Assembly: GCF_000011245.1 (NCBI RefSeq) | Contig: NC_004193.1 | Span: forward strand, 2,272,501-2,336,500 | Source: Oceanobacillus iheyensis HTE831 | Lineage (GTDB): Bacteria; Bacillota; Bacilli; Bacillales; Amphibacillaceae | DNA length: 64,000 nt | Direction: 5' to 3' | Shown: piece after piece, positions 43,565 to 52,068 of the stretch | Layout of the letters: each line of letters begins with the position of its first letter | Position numbering within the stretch: the stretch's first letter is position 1 | The notes under the pieces: generated by a model | What the model was told of the DNA's origin: nothing | The model's input: only the letters and a program-made list of their open reading frames with translations | The model's database searches: none | Position numbers and translations under genes: made by a program

Positions 43565-44875
43565 ATGGCATTAAAACTCGTAATTATCGGTGGTGGTTCA
43601 AGTTACACTCCTGAAATTCTAGAAGGGATTATTCAACGACAGGATACCTTTCCTGTAAATGAGATTGTTCTCGTTGATATTGAACCAGGTAAAGACAAAC
43701 TAGAAACCATAGGAAATCTAGGGAAACGGATGATTCATCAAGCGAATGCGAATATTAACCTTTCTTGGACATTGAACCGTAGAGAGGCATTAGTCAATGC
43801 AGATTTTATTACTACTCAAATTCGTGTTGGTGGCCTCCAAGCACGTTCAATAGATGAACGAATCCCCCTAAAACATGGTTTCATTGGACAGGAAACAAAT
43901 GGCGCAGGCGGTATAATGAAAGCATTTCGAACGATACCAGTATTGATGGAGATTGCAGAAGATGTACAAGAAATTTGCCCGGATGCATGGATTGTAAACT
44001 TCACAAACCCGGCAGGAATCGTTACAGAAGCATTATTAAATTACTCTAATCATAAAAAAGTCATAGGTGTTTGTAATATCCCTTTTAATACTCAGCATTC
44101 CACTGCCGAACTATTAGATGTGAAACCTGAAGAGGTACTAATTGAATTTATCGGACTGAACCACTTTATTTTTGGAAAGAAGGTGCTTGTATCCGGCAAA
44201 GACCGAACGGAAGAAGTATTTGATCGTTTAATACATAGGGAAACCAATTATACACCTGCAAATATAATGCCGTTAGATTGGTCAGAAACATTTATTCAAT
44301 CAACAAAACTACTACCTAATCCTTATCATCAATATTATTTCCAAACAGAGACGGTTCTTGAAAAAGATTTACAATCATATCAAGAAAATGGTACTCGAGC
44401 GGAAGTAGTACAAGAATTAGAAAAATCACTATTCGAATTATATCAACAACCTAATTTAAAAACGAAACCAAAAGAACTTGAAAAAAGAGGTGGAGCGTTC
44501 TATAGCAAAGTTGCATGTAGTTTGATGGATTCCATCTACAATAATAAGAACGATGTACAAACAGTGAATACACAAAATAATGGTACGATTACTGATTTAC
44601 CAGCTGATGCAGTTATTGAAGTTAATTGTGTGATAACCAAAGATGGACCAAAACCGATTTCCATTGGTAAGATTCCTAGCCCAGTAAAAGGGATCATCCA
44701 AAATATGAAAGCAATGGAAGACCTCACTATTCAGGCTGCTTTATCGGGAAATTATCAAGATGCCTACAATGCGTTTGTTATGAATCCATTAATTCAAGAC
44801 GAAAAAAAAGCAAAAGTGTTACTTGATGAACTTTTAGAAGCTCACAAAGCTTACCTACCACAATTTAAACAATAG
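43565..44875 (+). CDS. chbF: Family 4 glycosidase, 6-phospho-beta-glucosidase type
   Basis: A 436-residue GH4 enzyme that uses NAD and a divalent metal. Visible motifs: GGGSSYTPEILEGII (Rossmann start and phospho-sugar site), VNFTNPAGIVTEALL, GVCNIPFNTQ (metal-ligand Cys), GLNHF (metal-ligand His) and RGGAFYSKVACSLMDSI. LicH/CelF/ChbF-type enzymes split phosphorylated cellobiose or chitobiose. AAAGGAGC precedes ATG 43565; an upstream ATG at 43526 lacks a site. First gene of an operon with PTS IIC, IIA and IIB. The symbol follows the chb context; licH would be equally valid. Confidence 0.88.
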   Translation: MALKLVIIGGGSSYTPEILEGIIQRQDTFPVNEIVLVDIEPGKDKLETIGNLGKRMIHQANANINLSWTLNRREALVNADFITTQIRVGGLQARSIDERIPLKHGFIGQETNGAGGIMKAFRTIPVLMEIAEDVQEICPDAWIVNFTNPAGIVTEALLNYSNHKKVIGVCNIPFNTQHSTAELLDVKPEEVLIEFIGLNHFIFGKKVLVSGKDRTEEVFDRLIHRETNYTPANIMPLDWSETFIQSTKLLPNPYHQYYFQTETVLEKDLQSYQENGTRAEVVQELEKSLFELYQQPNLKTKPKELEKRGGAFYSKVACSLMDSIYNNKNDVQTVNTQNNGTITDLPADAVIEVNCVITKDGPKPISIGKIPSPVKGIIQNMKAMEDLTIQAALSGNYQDAYNAFVMNPLIQDEKKAKVLLDELLEAHKAYLPQFKQ

Positions 44876-44887
44876 GAGGAAATAAGC

Positions 44888-46180
44888 ATGAATAACAAAT
44901 TTATGCAGAAATTCATTGAAATAGCTGGTCGTATTGGTTCACAAAGACATTTAGTTGCCATACGTGATGGTTTCGTTGCTATTATGCCTTTAATTATTAT
45001 TGGATCTTTAGCTGTATTAATCAATAGTTTCCCAAACTTCGGGAATTTTAGTCTAGTAGAAATGCTAAATGGTATATTTGGTGAAGGTAAATGGCAAGTA
45101 GTTGGAGGAAGCATATGGAATGGTACTTTCGCTGTATTAGGACTACTCATATCATTTTCTATCGCATATAATTTAGCTAAGTCCTATGAAATAGACGGTT
45201 TGTCATCAGGTCTAATTTCTGCTGCAGCTTTTATTATGCTCGTTCCGACGACAGGCGATGGAGGATTGAATATTGCTTGGCTAGGAGCACAAGGATTATT
45301 CGTCGCTATTATTCTATCTATATTAGCAACCGAATTCTTCCGTTTTCTCATTAAGTCGAATATTACCATTAAGATGCCAGAAGGTGTCCCCGAAGGTGTT
45401 TCTAGATCCTTTTCTGCTTTAATACCAGCAATTATTATTCTTTTCCTTGTTGGCTTATTCCATGCATTAGTTAGTGTTTTCTCTGGAATTAGTATATTTG
45501 AAGTCATATTCAATGTAATACAAGAGCCTCTACAAGGACTTGGGAATACCTTACCTGCAGCCATCGTAGTTGCCTTCTTAAATCATTTATTGTGGTTCTT
45601 TGGGCTTCACGGTACCAATATTATTGGATCAGTAATCGAACCGGTATATCTACCGCTGATTGAACGTAATGCAGATTTATTCCAAAATGGTATGTCCGCT
45701 TTTGATGTGCCAAATGTAGTAACAAAACCATTTTTAGATACATTTGTCTTTATGGGTGGATCTGGAACAACAATTGCTTTGCTAATTGCCATATTTATTG
45801 TTATCCGACATGAAAAAAACCATCCATATCGAGAGGTAGCAAAGTTATCAGCACCAGCTGGGTTGTTTAATATTAATGAACCAGTAATTTTTGGTTTGCC
45901 AATTGTATTAAATCCAATCTTTTTAATACCTTTTATTCTTGTACCTGTTACTTTAACCATAACTTCTTATTTTGCTTTGTCTTTAGGTCTTGTACCAAAA
46001 ACCGTCGCCATACTTCCTTGGACGACTCCACCTATTTTAAGTGGATACCTTGTCACTGGAGGAAGTGTACGTGGAATCATATTACAGCTCATTAACTTAA
46101 CCATAGCCGTACTATTATATATTCCATTTATTATGGCTGGTGTTCGTTCAATGAAAGAAAAGATCGGAGGGCAAAAATAA
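44888..46180 (+). CDS. chbC: PTS lactose/cellobiose-family IIC permease
   Basis: A 430-residue permease of the Lac/Chb family with about ten helices. Landmarks are SQRHLVAIRDGFVAIMPLIIIGSLAVLI at the start, HLLWFFGLHGTNIIGSVIEPVYLPL, and APAGLFNINEPVIFGLPIVLNPIFLIPFILVP, which holds the conserved NEP sugar-site motif. It imports and phosphorylates the disaccharide with IIA and IIB. GGAGGAA precedes ATG 44888, 12 bp after the glycosidase gene. Its stop shares one base with the IIA start (TAATG). Cellobiose and chitobiose cannot be told apart from sequence alone. Confidence 0.93.
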   Translation: MNNKFMQKFIEIAGRIGSQRHLVAIRDGFVAIMPLIIIGSLAVLINSFPNFGNFSLVEMLNGIFGEGKWQVVGGSIWNGTFAVLGLLISFSIAYNLAKSYEIDGLSSGLISAAAFIMLVPTTGDGGLNIAWLGAQGLFVAIILSILATEFFRFLIKSNITIKMPEGVPEGVSRSFSALIPAIIILFLVGLFHALVSVFSGISIFEVIFNVIQEPLQGLGNTLPAAIVVAFLNHLLWFFGLHGTNIIGSVIEPVYLPLIERNADLFQNGMSAFDVPNVVTKPFLDTFVFMGGSGTTIALLIAIFIVIRHEKNHPYREVAKLSAPAGLFNINEPVIFGLPIVLNPIFLIPFILVPVTLTITSYFALSLGLVPKTVAILPWTTPPILSGYLVTGGSVRGIILQLINLTIAVLLYIPFIMAGVRSMKEKIGGQK

Positions 46181-46515
46181 TGGCCACACAACAGGAAGAA
46201 TTACAAATGCTTTCATTTCAAATTATATTACATGCTGGAAATGCCAGATCAGAAGCAATGGAAGCATTACAGCTTGCTAGAAAAGGAGAATTTAAAGAAG
46301 CAGAATTAAAATTAGAGGCTGCTGATAAAGAATTTACCGAAGCGCATCATATACAAACTTCCTTATTACAGGATGAAGCTAATGGAAACAGCCCTGACTT
46401 TTCTATAATTCTTATCCATGCTCAAGATCATTTAATGAATGCTCTTACAGTTAAAGATTTAGCAATCGAAATGATTGCAATGCAAAAACAAATAAAAAAA
46501 TTGGAGGAGAGATAA
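46180..46515 (+). CDS. chbA: PTS lactose/cellobiose-family IIA component
   Basis: A 111-residue all-helical protein. LSFQIILHAGNARSEAMEALQLARKGEF and the active His in ILIHAQDHLMNALTVKDLA mark the Lac/Chb IIA family, which forms trimers. It takes phosphate from HPr and hands it to IIB. Start overlaps the IIC stop by one base and its own stop is one base from the IIB start, indicating tight translational coupling. Confidence 0.94.
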   Translation: MATQQEELQMLSFQIILHAGNARSEAMEALQLARKGEFKEAELKLEAADKEFTEAHHIQTSLLQDEANGNSPDFSIILIHAQDHLMNALTVKDLAIEMIAMQKQIKKLEER

Positions 46516-46516
46516 C

Positions 46517-46822
46517 ATGAAAATTCGTCTCGTATGCTCTGCCGGAATGTCTACGTCCATGCTTGTGAAAAAAATGGAAATTGCAGCAACAGAGAAAGAA
46601 ATAGAAGCAGAAATTGATGCTATTCCTGAATCACAATTAAAAAATCATTTAACAGATCTAGATGTTGTATTAATAGGCCCTCAAGTTCGTTATTTAGAGA
46701 ATAAAATCCGTGAATTTGTTGAACCAAAAGGGATTAAAGTAGCCGTCATTGACCAGATGGCTTACGGCTTGGTTCAAGGAGATAAAGTATTAGAACAAGC
46801 GATAAAATTAAAACATTCTTAA
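46517..46822 (+). CDS. chbB: PTS lactose/cellobiose-family IIB component
   Basis: A 101-residue cytosolic protein. The phosphocysteine loop is IRLVCSAGMSTSMLVKKME, with the active Cys near residue 7; VVLIGPQVRYLENKI is also conserved. It accepts phosphate from IIA and transfers it to the incoming disaccharide in IIC. GGAGGAGAG at the end of chbA provides the ribosome site. Last gene before a strong terminator. Confidence 0.95.
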   Translation: MKIRLVCSAGMSTSMLVKKMEIAATEKEIEAEIDAIPESQLKNHLTDLDVVLIGPQVRYLENKIREFVEPKGIKVAVIDQMAYGLVQGDKVLEQAIKLKHS

Positions 46823-46863
46823 TAAGACTAGTTTCTAAGTGTAATAACAACAAGTTGTAGTTT

Positions 46864-46910
46864 AGAAGATTCCAGTTGTCCTTTTGGATAACTGGAATCT
46901 TCTTACATTT
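46864..46910 (+). terminator. Terminator of the chb operon
   Basis: AGAAGATTCCAGTT (46864..46877) and AACTGGAATCTTCT (46890..46903) form a perfect 14-bp stem, with TACATTT following. The T-run is short, but the stem is long and well placed, 40 bp after chbB. Confidence 0.8.
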
Positions 46911-46996
46911 AGCCATAGAAGTTCTAAATTATTTACTAGAAAAAAGAGGATTTTATAGATAAATTATTGAAGTTATATAAAATGGAGGCGATCAAA

Positions 46997-47464
46997 TTGT
47001 ATGAAAACATATCAAATCATATGAAACGAGTACGTGGAATCACTTTAAAATCTCTAGAAAAAATTCCTGAAGACTTAGCTGATCATATCCCCAACACGTA
47101 CAAGAATAATATTAGATGGAATTTTGGACATATAATAGTAGTTCAAGAAAAGCTTGTTTTTGGAGTTATGAATGAGAAACTACAAATCCCTACAACCTTT
47201 ATCGAGTACTTTAAACCTGGTACTAGTCCGAATGATTGGAATGGGACACCACCTAGCTTTAATGAGTTAGCTAAAGAATTAACCCTTCAAATTGATAGAA
47301 TTGACAACTATGCACCGTATCATCTTGACGAGGCGTTGCCTACACCTTTTATCAATAGTTCAAAAATGCAATTTGATACTTTTTCTGAGACACTATTGTT
47401 TAGTTTTTATCACGAAGCTCTTCATATGGAGACCATTAAGCGTATTTATCGACTTGTGAAATAA
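46997..47464 (+). CDS. DinB-like family protein
   Basis: A 155-residue four-helix-bundle protein of the DinB_2 type. Metal-binding histidines are at IRWNFGHIIVVQE and FSFYHEALHMETI, the positions expected for this superfamily (YfiT/BstA-like thiol-dependent or metal-dependent enzymes). TTG 46997 lies 8 bases from GGAGGCG and is chosen; the in-frame ATG at 46982 overlaps this site. It stands alone. The actual reaction is unknown; bacillithiol transferases belong to the same fold. Confidence 0.82.
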   Translation: MYENISNHMKRVRGITLKSLEKIPEDLADHIPNTYKNNIRWNFGHIIVVQEKLVFGVMNEKLQIPTTFIEYFKPGTSPNDWNGTPPSFNELAKELTLQIDRIDNYAPYHLDEALPTPFINSSKMQFDTFSETLLFSFYHEALHMETIKRIYRLVK

Positions 47465-47549
47465 TAGGTTGTTTAATGGATAACTTGGGAAGGAATATAA
47501 CCAATATAAATTCATGTTGATGAAATAGTATAATTATAGGAGGCTTACT

Positions 47550-47960
47550 TTGCATATAATCCTTTTTGATGGTGAATGTAATGTTTGTGATTCGAGTGTG
47601 CAGTTTATTCTAAAACGAGATCAAGAAGGTGTATTCTCTTTTGCCTCTCTACAAAGCGAAGCAGGTAAATATTTACTAGAAAAATATAACATCCCTCGTA
47701 ATACAGACAGTATGGTACTTGTAAAAGAAAATAATGATGTCAAGATAAAATCAAATGCGGTACTAGATATTTGTAGAAATTTACCATTTCCATGGAAGTT
47801 ATTATATTCACTTTCGATTGTTCCATCCTCTTTTCGAGACAAAACTTATGATTGGTTCTCCAGCAATCGATTTAAATGGTTCGGTAAAAAACAACAATGT
47901 AAACTCCCTACCCCTGCCGAAAGACAAAGATTTATCGAATCCGTAGAAGATATAAAATAA
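47550..47960 (+). CDS. yuxK: DCC family (DUF393) thiol-disulfide protein, YuxK type
   Basis: A 136-residue protein, equal in size to B. subtilis YuxK. The family motif is FDGECNVCDSSVQFILKRD (D-x-x-C-x-x-C) on a thioredoxin-like fold. FASLQSEAGKYLLEKY and SNAVLDICRNLPFPWKLLYSLSIVPSSFRD are further conserved parts. TTG start at 47550 with AGGAGG at proper spacing. It stands alone; redox activity is inferred from the CxxC only. Confidence 0.87.
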   Translation: MHIILFDGECNVCDSSVQFILKRDQEGVFSFASLQSEAGKYLLEKYNIPRNTDSMVLVKENNDVKIKSNAVLDICRNLPFPWKLLYSLSIVPSSFRDKTYDWFSSNRFKWFGKKQQCKLPTPAERQRFIESVEDIK

Positions 47961-48004
47961 AGGAATTGAGATATAACAAAATTTTTTCAAAAGAGGGGTG
48001 AAAG

Positions 48005-48200
48005 CTAGCATAAGCGAAGAATTATACGGAGACTCCTTGAAAATCAAAAATCGATTTTCTGCTTGCGAAGCAATGCTGTCGGAGTCTTCCTTGTCCTGTG
48101 AGAGGAAGGCCTAGTTGAGGCCCTGATGCATAAGCAACCGGAGCCTCTTCAGCCGCCCACGGGAAGCATAGTATATTTCTGTATCGGGTTTCAAAAGCAA
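48005..48200. repeat. Structured, GC-richer intergenic repeat of Bacillaceae type
   Basis: About 200 bp with several stems: AGACTCC (48030..48036) with GGAGTCT (48081..48087), GAAAATC/GATTTTC (48039..48045, 48053..48059) inside it, and GAGGC/GCCTC arms near 48117 and 48143. The right part (GCCTCTTCAGCCGCCCACGG, then AAGCATAGTATATTTC) recalls a dispersed element I know from intergenic regions of many Bacillaceae, with a common 'GCCCGCGGAAAGC' core. It has no gene and no transposase. Confidence 0.65.
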
Positions 48201-48215
48201 ACCATTCGATTCACA

Positions 48216-48665
48216 TTATTTTTTGGGTTTTGGGAACATGATGACATTCCCTTTCTTCTGTTGGTATATTTCTTTTAACATACTAACAACTAATAATCCA
48301 TGCTCACCTACTAGCTCTAAAAGATAATCGATGCCCTCTTTATCACCAAAAATCCAACGATCTAATTCTTTGTCATCGTATTCTGGATGTGTTAATTGAT
48401 AATATAAACCTATACGGGTAGATTCATTCATTAAATTGTCATAAGAAGCATTGTAAATATAATAATCATTAAAATGGTTTGTTCGGACTATCCCAAGACC
48501 TAACTTTTCAATCCAATCATAGTCCAATTCATGATTCTCTACTCCATATAGTCTTTCCACCCGATTAAAATCAAATTCCGTATGGGTCATTACTTCTATA
48601 TCTAAATAGTTTTGTAATGCAGCTGCATCGATATAAAACATTTCTTTTCTTTGTTGATTCATCAT
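48216..48665 (-). CDS. Hypothetical 149-residue protein
   Basis: I do not recognise this protein. It is soluble and acidic, rich in Tyr and Asp (MFYIDAAALQNYLDIEVMTHTEFDFNRVERLYGVENHELDYDW), with a mixed alpha/beta pattern and a basic tail (KKGNVIMFPKPKK). There is no signal peptide or membrane segment. AAGGGGGAAA precedes ATG 48665. It is flanked by the structured repeat and by the cstA terminator, so it is its own transcription unit. Confidence 0.72.
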   Translation of the reverse strand: MMNQQRKEMFYIDAAALQNYLDIEVMTHTEFDFNRVERLYGVENHELDYDWIEKLGLGIVRTNHFNDYYIYNASYDNLMNESTRIGLYYQLTHPEYDDKELDRWIFGDKEGIDYLLELVGEHGLLVVSMLKEIYQQKKGNVIMFPKPKK

Positions 48666-48725
48666 TTTTCCCCCTTAACGACATCTACTTACTTTAATAG
48701 ACGGCAAACTATACGAAAAAGAAGC

Positions 48726-48757
48726 AAAAAAGCCATAGAAAATTCTATGACTTTTTC
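48726..48757. terminator. Terminator of the cstA-like gene
   Basis: AAAAAAGCCATAGAA (48726..48740) pairs with TTCTATGACTTTTT (48743..48756). On the minus strand the T-run is TTTTTT, so it ends the CstA-type gene 6 bp past its stop. Confidence 0.85.
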
Positions 48758-48762
48758 ATTCA

Positions 48763-50187
48763 TTACTCCATGTCTACTTGAAGGTTATTCTTTTTATTAC
48801 TTTTTGCTTTAATAAAGAATAATATGGTTAAGATTACTGTTAATACAAGTCCAATTATAAAGGATATATTCAAATCTAATTGGAATCCAATCTTCGCATT
48901 AAGGATATATACAAGAACCATGTATGTCATAAAAATGGCTGGTACCATGGATACGAAGAAGTTTTTCCCTTTTACATAGAGATACATTGTTGCAATCCAT
49001 AATGCAAGCATTGCTGTTGCTTGGTTTGCCCAAGAGAAATATCTCCATAGCACATTAAAATCAATCGTAGTTAAGAAGTAGGCGATAACGAATAATGGCA
49101 TAGCAATCATGAGACGATTAGCAACTTTCTTTTGGTTAATATTTAAATAGTCCGCAATAATAGTTCTTGCTGCACGAAATGCCGTGTCCCCTGAAGTAAT
49201 AGGTAAAATAATCACACCAATTACCGCTATCGTACCCGCAACAGCACCTAGTAAAGTAATAGCAATTTCACTAACAGCTGCTGAAGCTGTTCCTTCTGCA
49301 ATAACTTGACTTAGTGTTTGGCCATCAAAAATACTCATCGCTGCCGCTGCCCAAATCATTGCAATAATTCCTTCTGCAATCATCATTCCATAAAATATAT
49401 ATCTCCCCTGTGATTCTTTTTGGGTTGTTCTGGATATAATTGGAGATTGTGTTGCATGGAATCCAGATAAAGCCCCACAGGTAATCGTAAAGAATAATAT
49501 AGGGAAAATTGGTAAGTTATCAGGATGCATATTTTGAATTGTCAGTTCCGGTATTTTATAATCCGAGAATACTAGAGCTACACCAATTAACACTGTTCCT
49601 ATTAATAAGATTGCTCCAAAAAAGGGATAAATTCTACCAATAATTTTATCAATTGGTAAGATCGTTGATAGAAAGTAATAGAGTAAAATAGCTGCTAATA
49701 TATATATAAATGCAACTTGTCCATCTAGTAAAATATCAATCAATGAAGCTGGAGTAGTTAAGAAAACGGTTCCAACTAAGATTAATAAAAGAAGAGAAAA
49801 AGCATTAACAATATGCCTTGAAAAGCTTCCTAAAAACTTTCCTGCAAGTTGCGGGATGTGTGCACCACGATTTCGTATAGAAATCATACCAGTTAAATAG
49901 TCATGCACCGCTCCTGCGAAAATTGATCCAATGACAATCCATAAAAAAGCAACTGGTCCAAATAAAGCCCCCATAATAGGTCCGAATATTGGTCCTGTAC
50001 CGGCAATATTTAATAATTGAATTAAAGCATTTTTTTGTTTATGCATTGGAAGGTAATCTACTCCATCATTCTGTGATACTGCTGGAGTTTGTCTCTTATC
50101 TGACGGTCCAAATAACTTTTCTATAAATTTTCCATACGTAAAATATGCAATAATTAATAAAATAATCGCTGTAAATAGTGTTATCAT
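48763..50187 (-). CDS. CstA family transporter (carbon starvation protein), short form
   Basis: A 474-residue membrane protein with about 13 helices. Typical CstA segments are TPAVSQNDGVDYLPMHKQKNALIQLLNIAGTGPIFGPIMGALFGPVAFLWIVIGSIFAGAVHDYLTGMISIRNRG and CGALSGFHATQSPIISR. Enterobacterial CstA has about 700 residues; this is the short version seen in many Firmicutes. Characterised members take up pyruvate or peptides during carbon shortage. It faces the aminotransferase/TPP pair in the same direction but is separated by a terminator. Confidence 0.88.
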   Translation of the reverse strand: MITLFTAIILLIIAYFTYGKFIEKLFGPSDKRQTPAVSQNDGVDYLPMHKQKNALIQLLNIAGTGPIFGPIMGALFGPVAFLWIVIGSIFAGAVHDYLTGMISIRNRGAHIPQLAGKFLGSFSRHIVNAFSLLLLILVGTVFLTTPASLIDILLDGQVAFIYILAAILLYYFLSTILPIDKIIGRIYPFFGAILLIGTVLIGVALVFSDYKIPELTIQNMHPDNLPIFPILFFTITCGALSGFHATQSPIISRTTQKESQGRYIFYGMMIAEGIIAMIWAAAAMSIFDGQTLSQVIAEGTASAAVSEIAITLLGAVAGTIAVIGVIILPITSGDTAFRAARTIIADYLNINQKKVANRLMIAMPLFVIAYFLTTIDFNVLWRYFSWANQATAMLALWIATMYLYVKGKNFFVSMVPAIFMTYMVLVYILNAKIGFQLDLNISFIIGLVLTVILTILFFIKAKSNKKNNLQVDME

Positions 50188-50303
50188 GTATATCCCCCAT
50201 ACTTCTCATCTAGTGTAATCGCTTCCATAACACTATTATATCTATAAAACGATAAATATCAATATATTTTCGCTAATTAAATGTATATTCGAAATTATAA
50301 CCA

Positions 50304-50341
50304 TAAAAAAATCAAGAATAACAAGGACTGTATTCTTGATT
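50304..50341 (-). terminator. Terminator of the aminotransferase / TPP-enzyme operon
   Basis: ATCAAGAATA (50311..50320) and TATTCTTGAT (50331..50340) pair perfectly, followed by TTTTTT on the minus strand. Located about 40 bp past the stop of the TPP enzyme. Confidence 0.85.
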
Positions 50342-50382
50342 ACCAAATATTGCTAATACCTGTAGCAACTTCATATTCTAAT

Positions 50383-52068
50383 TTAGGTATGAAAGTCATT
50401 TATTTTTTTACTTACACTAATTTGTTCGCGATCTGTAAGTATTTCAATGACAACAGGTGCATGTTTTGCATGTTCGAGTGCTATAGGATAGACATGTTCA
50501 AATTCTTGAAAGCTGGTAACTTGATACCCTTTACCTCCAAGACTTTGAATATACGATTTAAATGAAATATTTCCTAAGTCTGTTGCTATTACTTTTTTTG
50601 GATAATGTATTTCTTGATGCATTCGAATTGTTCCATACATCTGGTTATTAAAAACAAGACTTAACATACCAACCTTATATCTTACTGCTGTTTCTAACTC
50701 TTGTGCAGTCATCATGAATCCGCCATCTCCAGATAATGCTATTACCGTTTTATGTGGACTTGCTATAGCAGCTCCAATTGCAGAAGGTACTCCATACCCC
50801 ATTGCTCCTGATGTCGGTCCAATATAAGAGTTTTTATGGTTAAACTGGAAATACGTATGTAGCCAACCTGCAAAATTACCCGCATCATTTGTAATAATAA
50901 ATTCATGGTTTAACTGTTGTTGTAAATAACCTATTATTTTACTTTGAATATCCTGTTTTTGATATAATTGTTTTATCGATTCTTTTTGTTTAGTGTATCT
51001 ATTCTCTGCCCATTCTTTCCAAATAAAGTCTCCTGAACCCTTTACCTCGTCAATATTAATCGTCTTTAATGCCAATAAAGCTTCTTTGATATCTGCGACA
51101 ATGCCTAAATCTGGTGAATATATATTTCCTATCGTTTCAAAAGATATATCAATATGGACAAGTCGTTTTTCATCTGTAATAATCGAATAATCCTGTGTCG
51201 TAATTTCCGATAATCTTGTACCAAATGCAAAGATAACATCTGCTTCATCTACAGCTTCACGTATTTCGGATGTAATACCTAATCCTAAATGTCCGAGATA
51301 TAAATCATTATTGTTTGGAAATACATCATGCCTCCGAAAGGCTGTCATCACAGGTATTTGAAATGATTCGGCAAATTCAAGAAGCGCATCTTCAGCACCA
51401 GAAAACCGAATACCTCCTCCAGCGATAATCAATGGTTTTTTTGCAATTTGTAAAAAATGCTGAAACATGGATATTTCTTTTATCGATGGTGCCGGACGTG
51501 GAATACTCACAGGTGCTCTAAAAGTAAATTCTCCTTGTTCGTAAAGGATATCTTCCGGTAGAGAGATTACTACTGGTCCTGGTCTACCGGTTTTTGCAAC
51601 TCGAAAAGCTTTAGCTAGTATTTCAGGTATGCGCAGTACATCGGTTATTTCTACCGCCCATTTAGATATTGGACGAAAGAAACTTTCTAAATCCACTTCT
51701 TGAAAGCCTTCTCTCCCTCTAAACTTTGTACTTACTTGCCCTAACAGTACAACCATTGGAGTAGAGTCTTGATGAGCGGTATGTACACCAATGGATAGGT
51801 TACTTGCTCCCACTCCTCTTGTTGCCATAACAATTCCCGGTTTTTTTGTAGCTTTTGCATATCCTTCTGCCATAAATGCAATACCACCTTCATGACGACC
51901 TGAAATGACTTGTATATCTTGCTCATCATAAAGTGCGTTTAATACAGGAAGATAACTTTCACCCGGAACACAAAAAATATGCTTTACTTCTTCTCTTCGT
52001 AATCCTTTTACAATAGCTTCTGCCGCATTTAAATCAATTCCATTTTGATTCAAATCACTTTCCTCCAT
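50383..52068 (-). CDS. Thiamine diphosphate-dependent enzyme, acetolactate synthase-like
   Basis: A 561-residue enzyme with the three-domain ThDP layout. The activating Glu is in ISGRHEGGIAFMAEGYA. The cofactor motif is GDGGFMMTAQELETAVRYKVGMLSLVFNN (GDG..NN). GPTSGAMGYGVPSAIGAAIASP is also typical. It resembles catabolic acetolactate synthase large subunits and benzoylformate-type decarboxylases; no regulatory subunit gene is present, so valine/isoleucine biosynthesis is unlikely. Its ATG overlaps the end of the aminotransferase gene by 14 bp. A role in decarboxylating the 2-oxo acid made by that transaminase is an inference. Confidence 0.85.
   Translation of the reverse strand: MEESDLNQNGIDLNAAEAIVKGLRREEVKHIFCVPGESYLPVLNALYDEQDIQVISGRHEGGIAFMAEGYAKATKKPGIVMATRGVGASNLSIGVHTAHQDSTPMVVLLGQVSTKFRGREGFQEVDLESFFRPISKWAVEITDVLRIPEILAKAFRVAKTGRPGPVVISLPEDILYEQGEFTFRAPVSIPRPAPSIKEISMFQHFLQIAKKPLIIAGGGIRFSGAEDALLEFAESFQIPVMTAFRRHDVFPNNNDLYLGHLGLGITSEIREAVDEADVIFAFGTRLSEITTQDYSIITDEKRLVHIDISFETIGNIYSPDLGIVADIKEALLALKTINIDEVKGSGDFIWKEWAENRYTKQKESIKQLYQKQDIQSKIIGYLQQQLNHEFIITNDAGNFAGWLHTYFQFNHKNSYIGPTSGAMGYGVPSAIGAAIASPHKTVIALSGDGGFMMTAQELETAVRYKVGMLSLVFNNQMYGTIRMHQEIHYPKKVIATDLGNISFKSYIQSLGGKGYQVTSFQEFEHVYPIALEHAKHAPVVIEILTDREQISVSKKINDFHT

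Noticed and set aside
45184..46191. Several long open frames on the minus strand across the PTS IIC gene
   Set aside because: They mirror the codon pattern of the permease and lack ribosome sites or recognisable domains.
48005..48200. An insertion sequence or its remnant
   Set aside because: There are no terminal inverted repeats, no target duplication and no transposase fragment; a structured repeat fits better.
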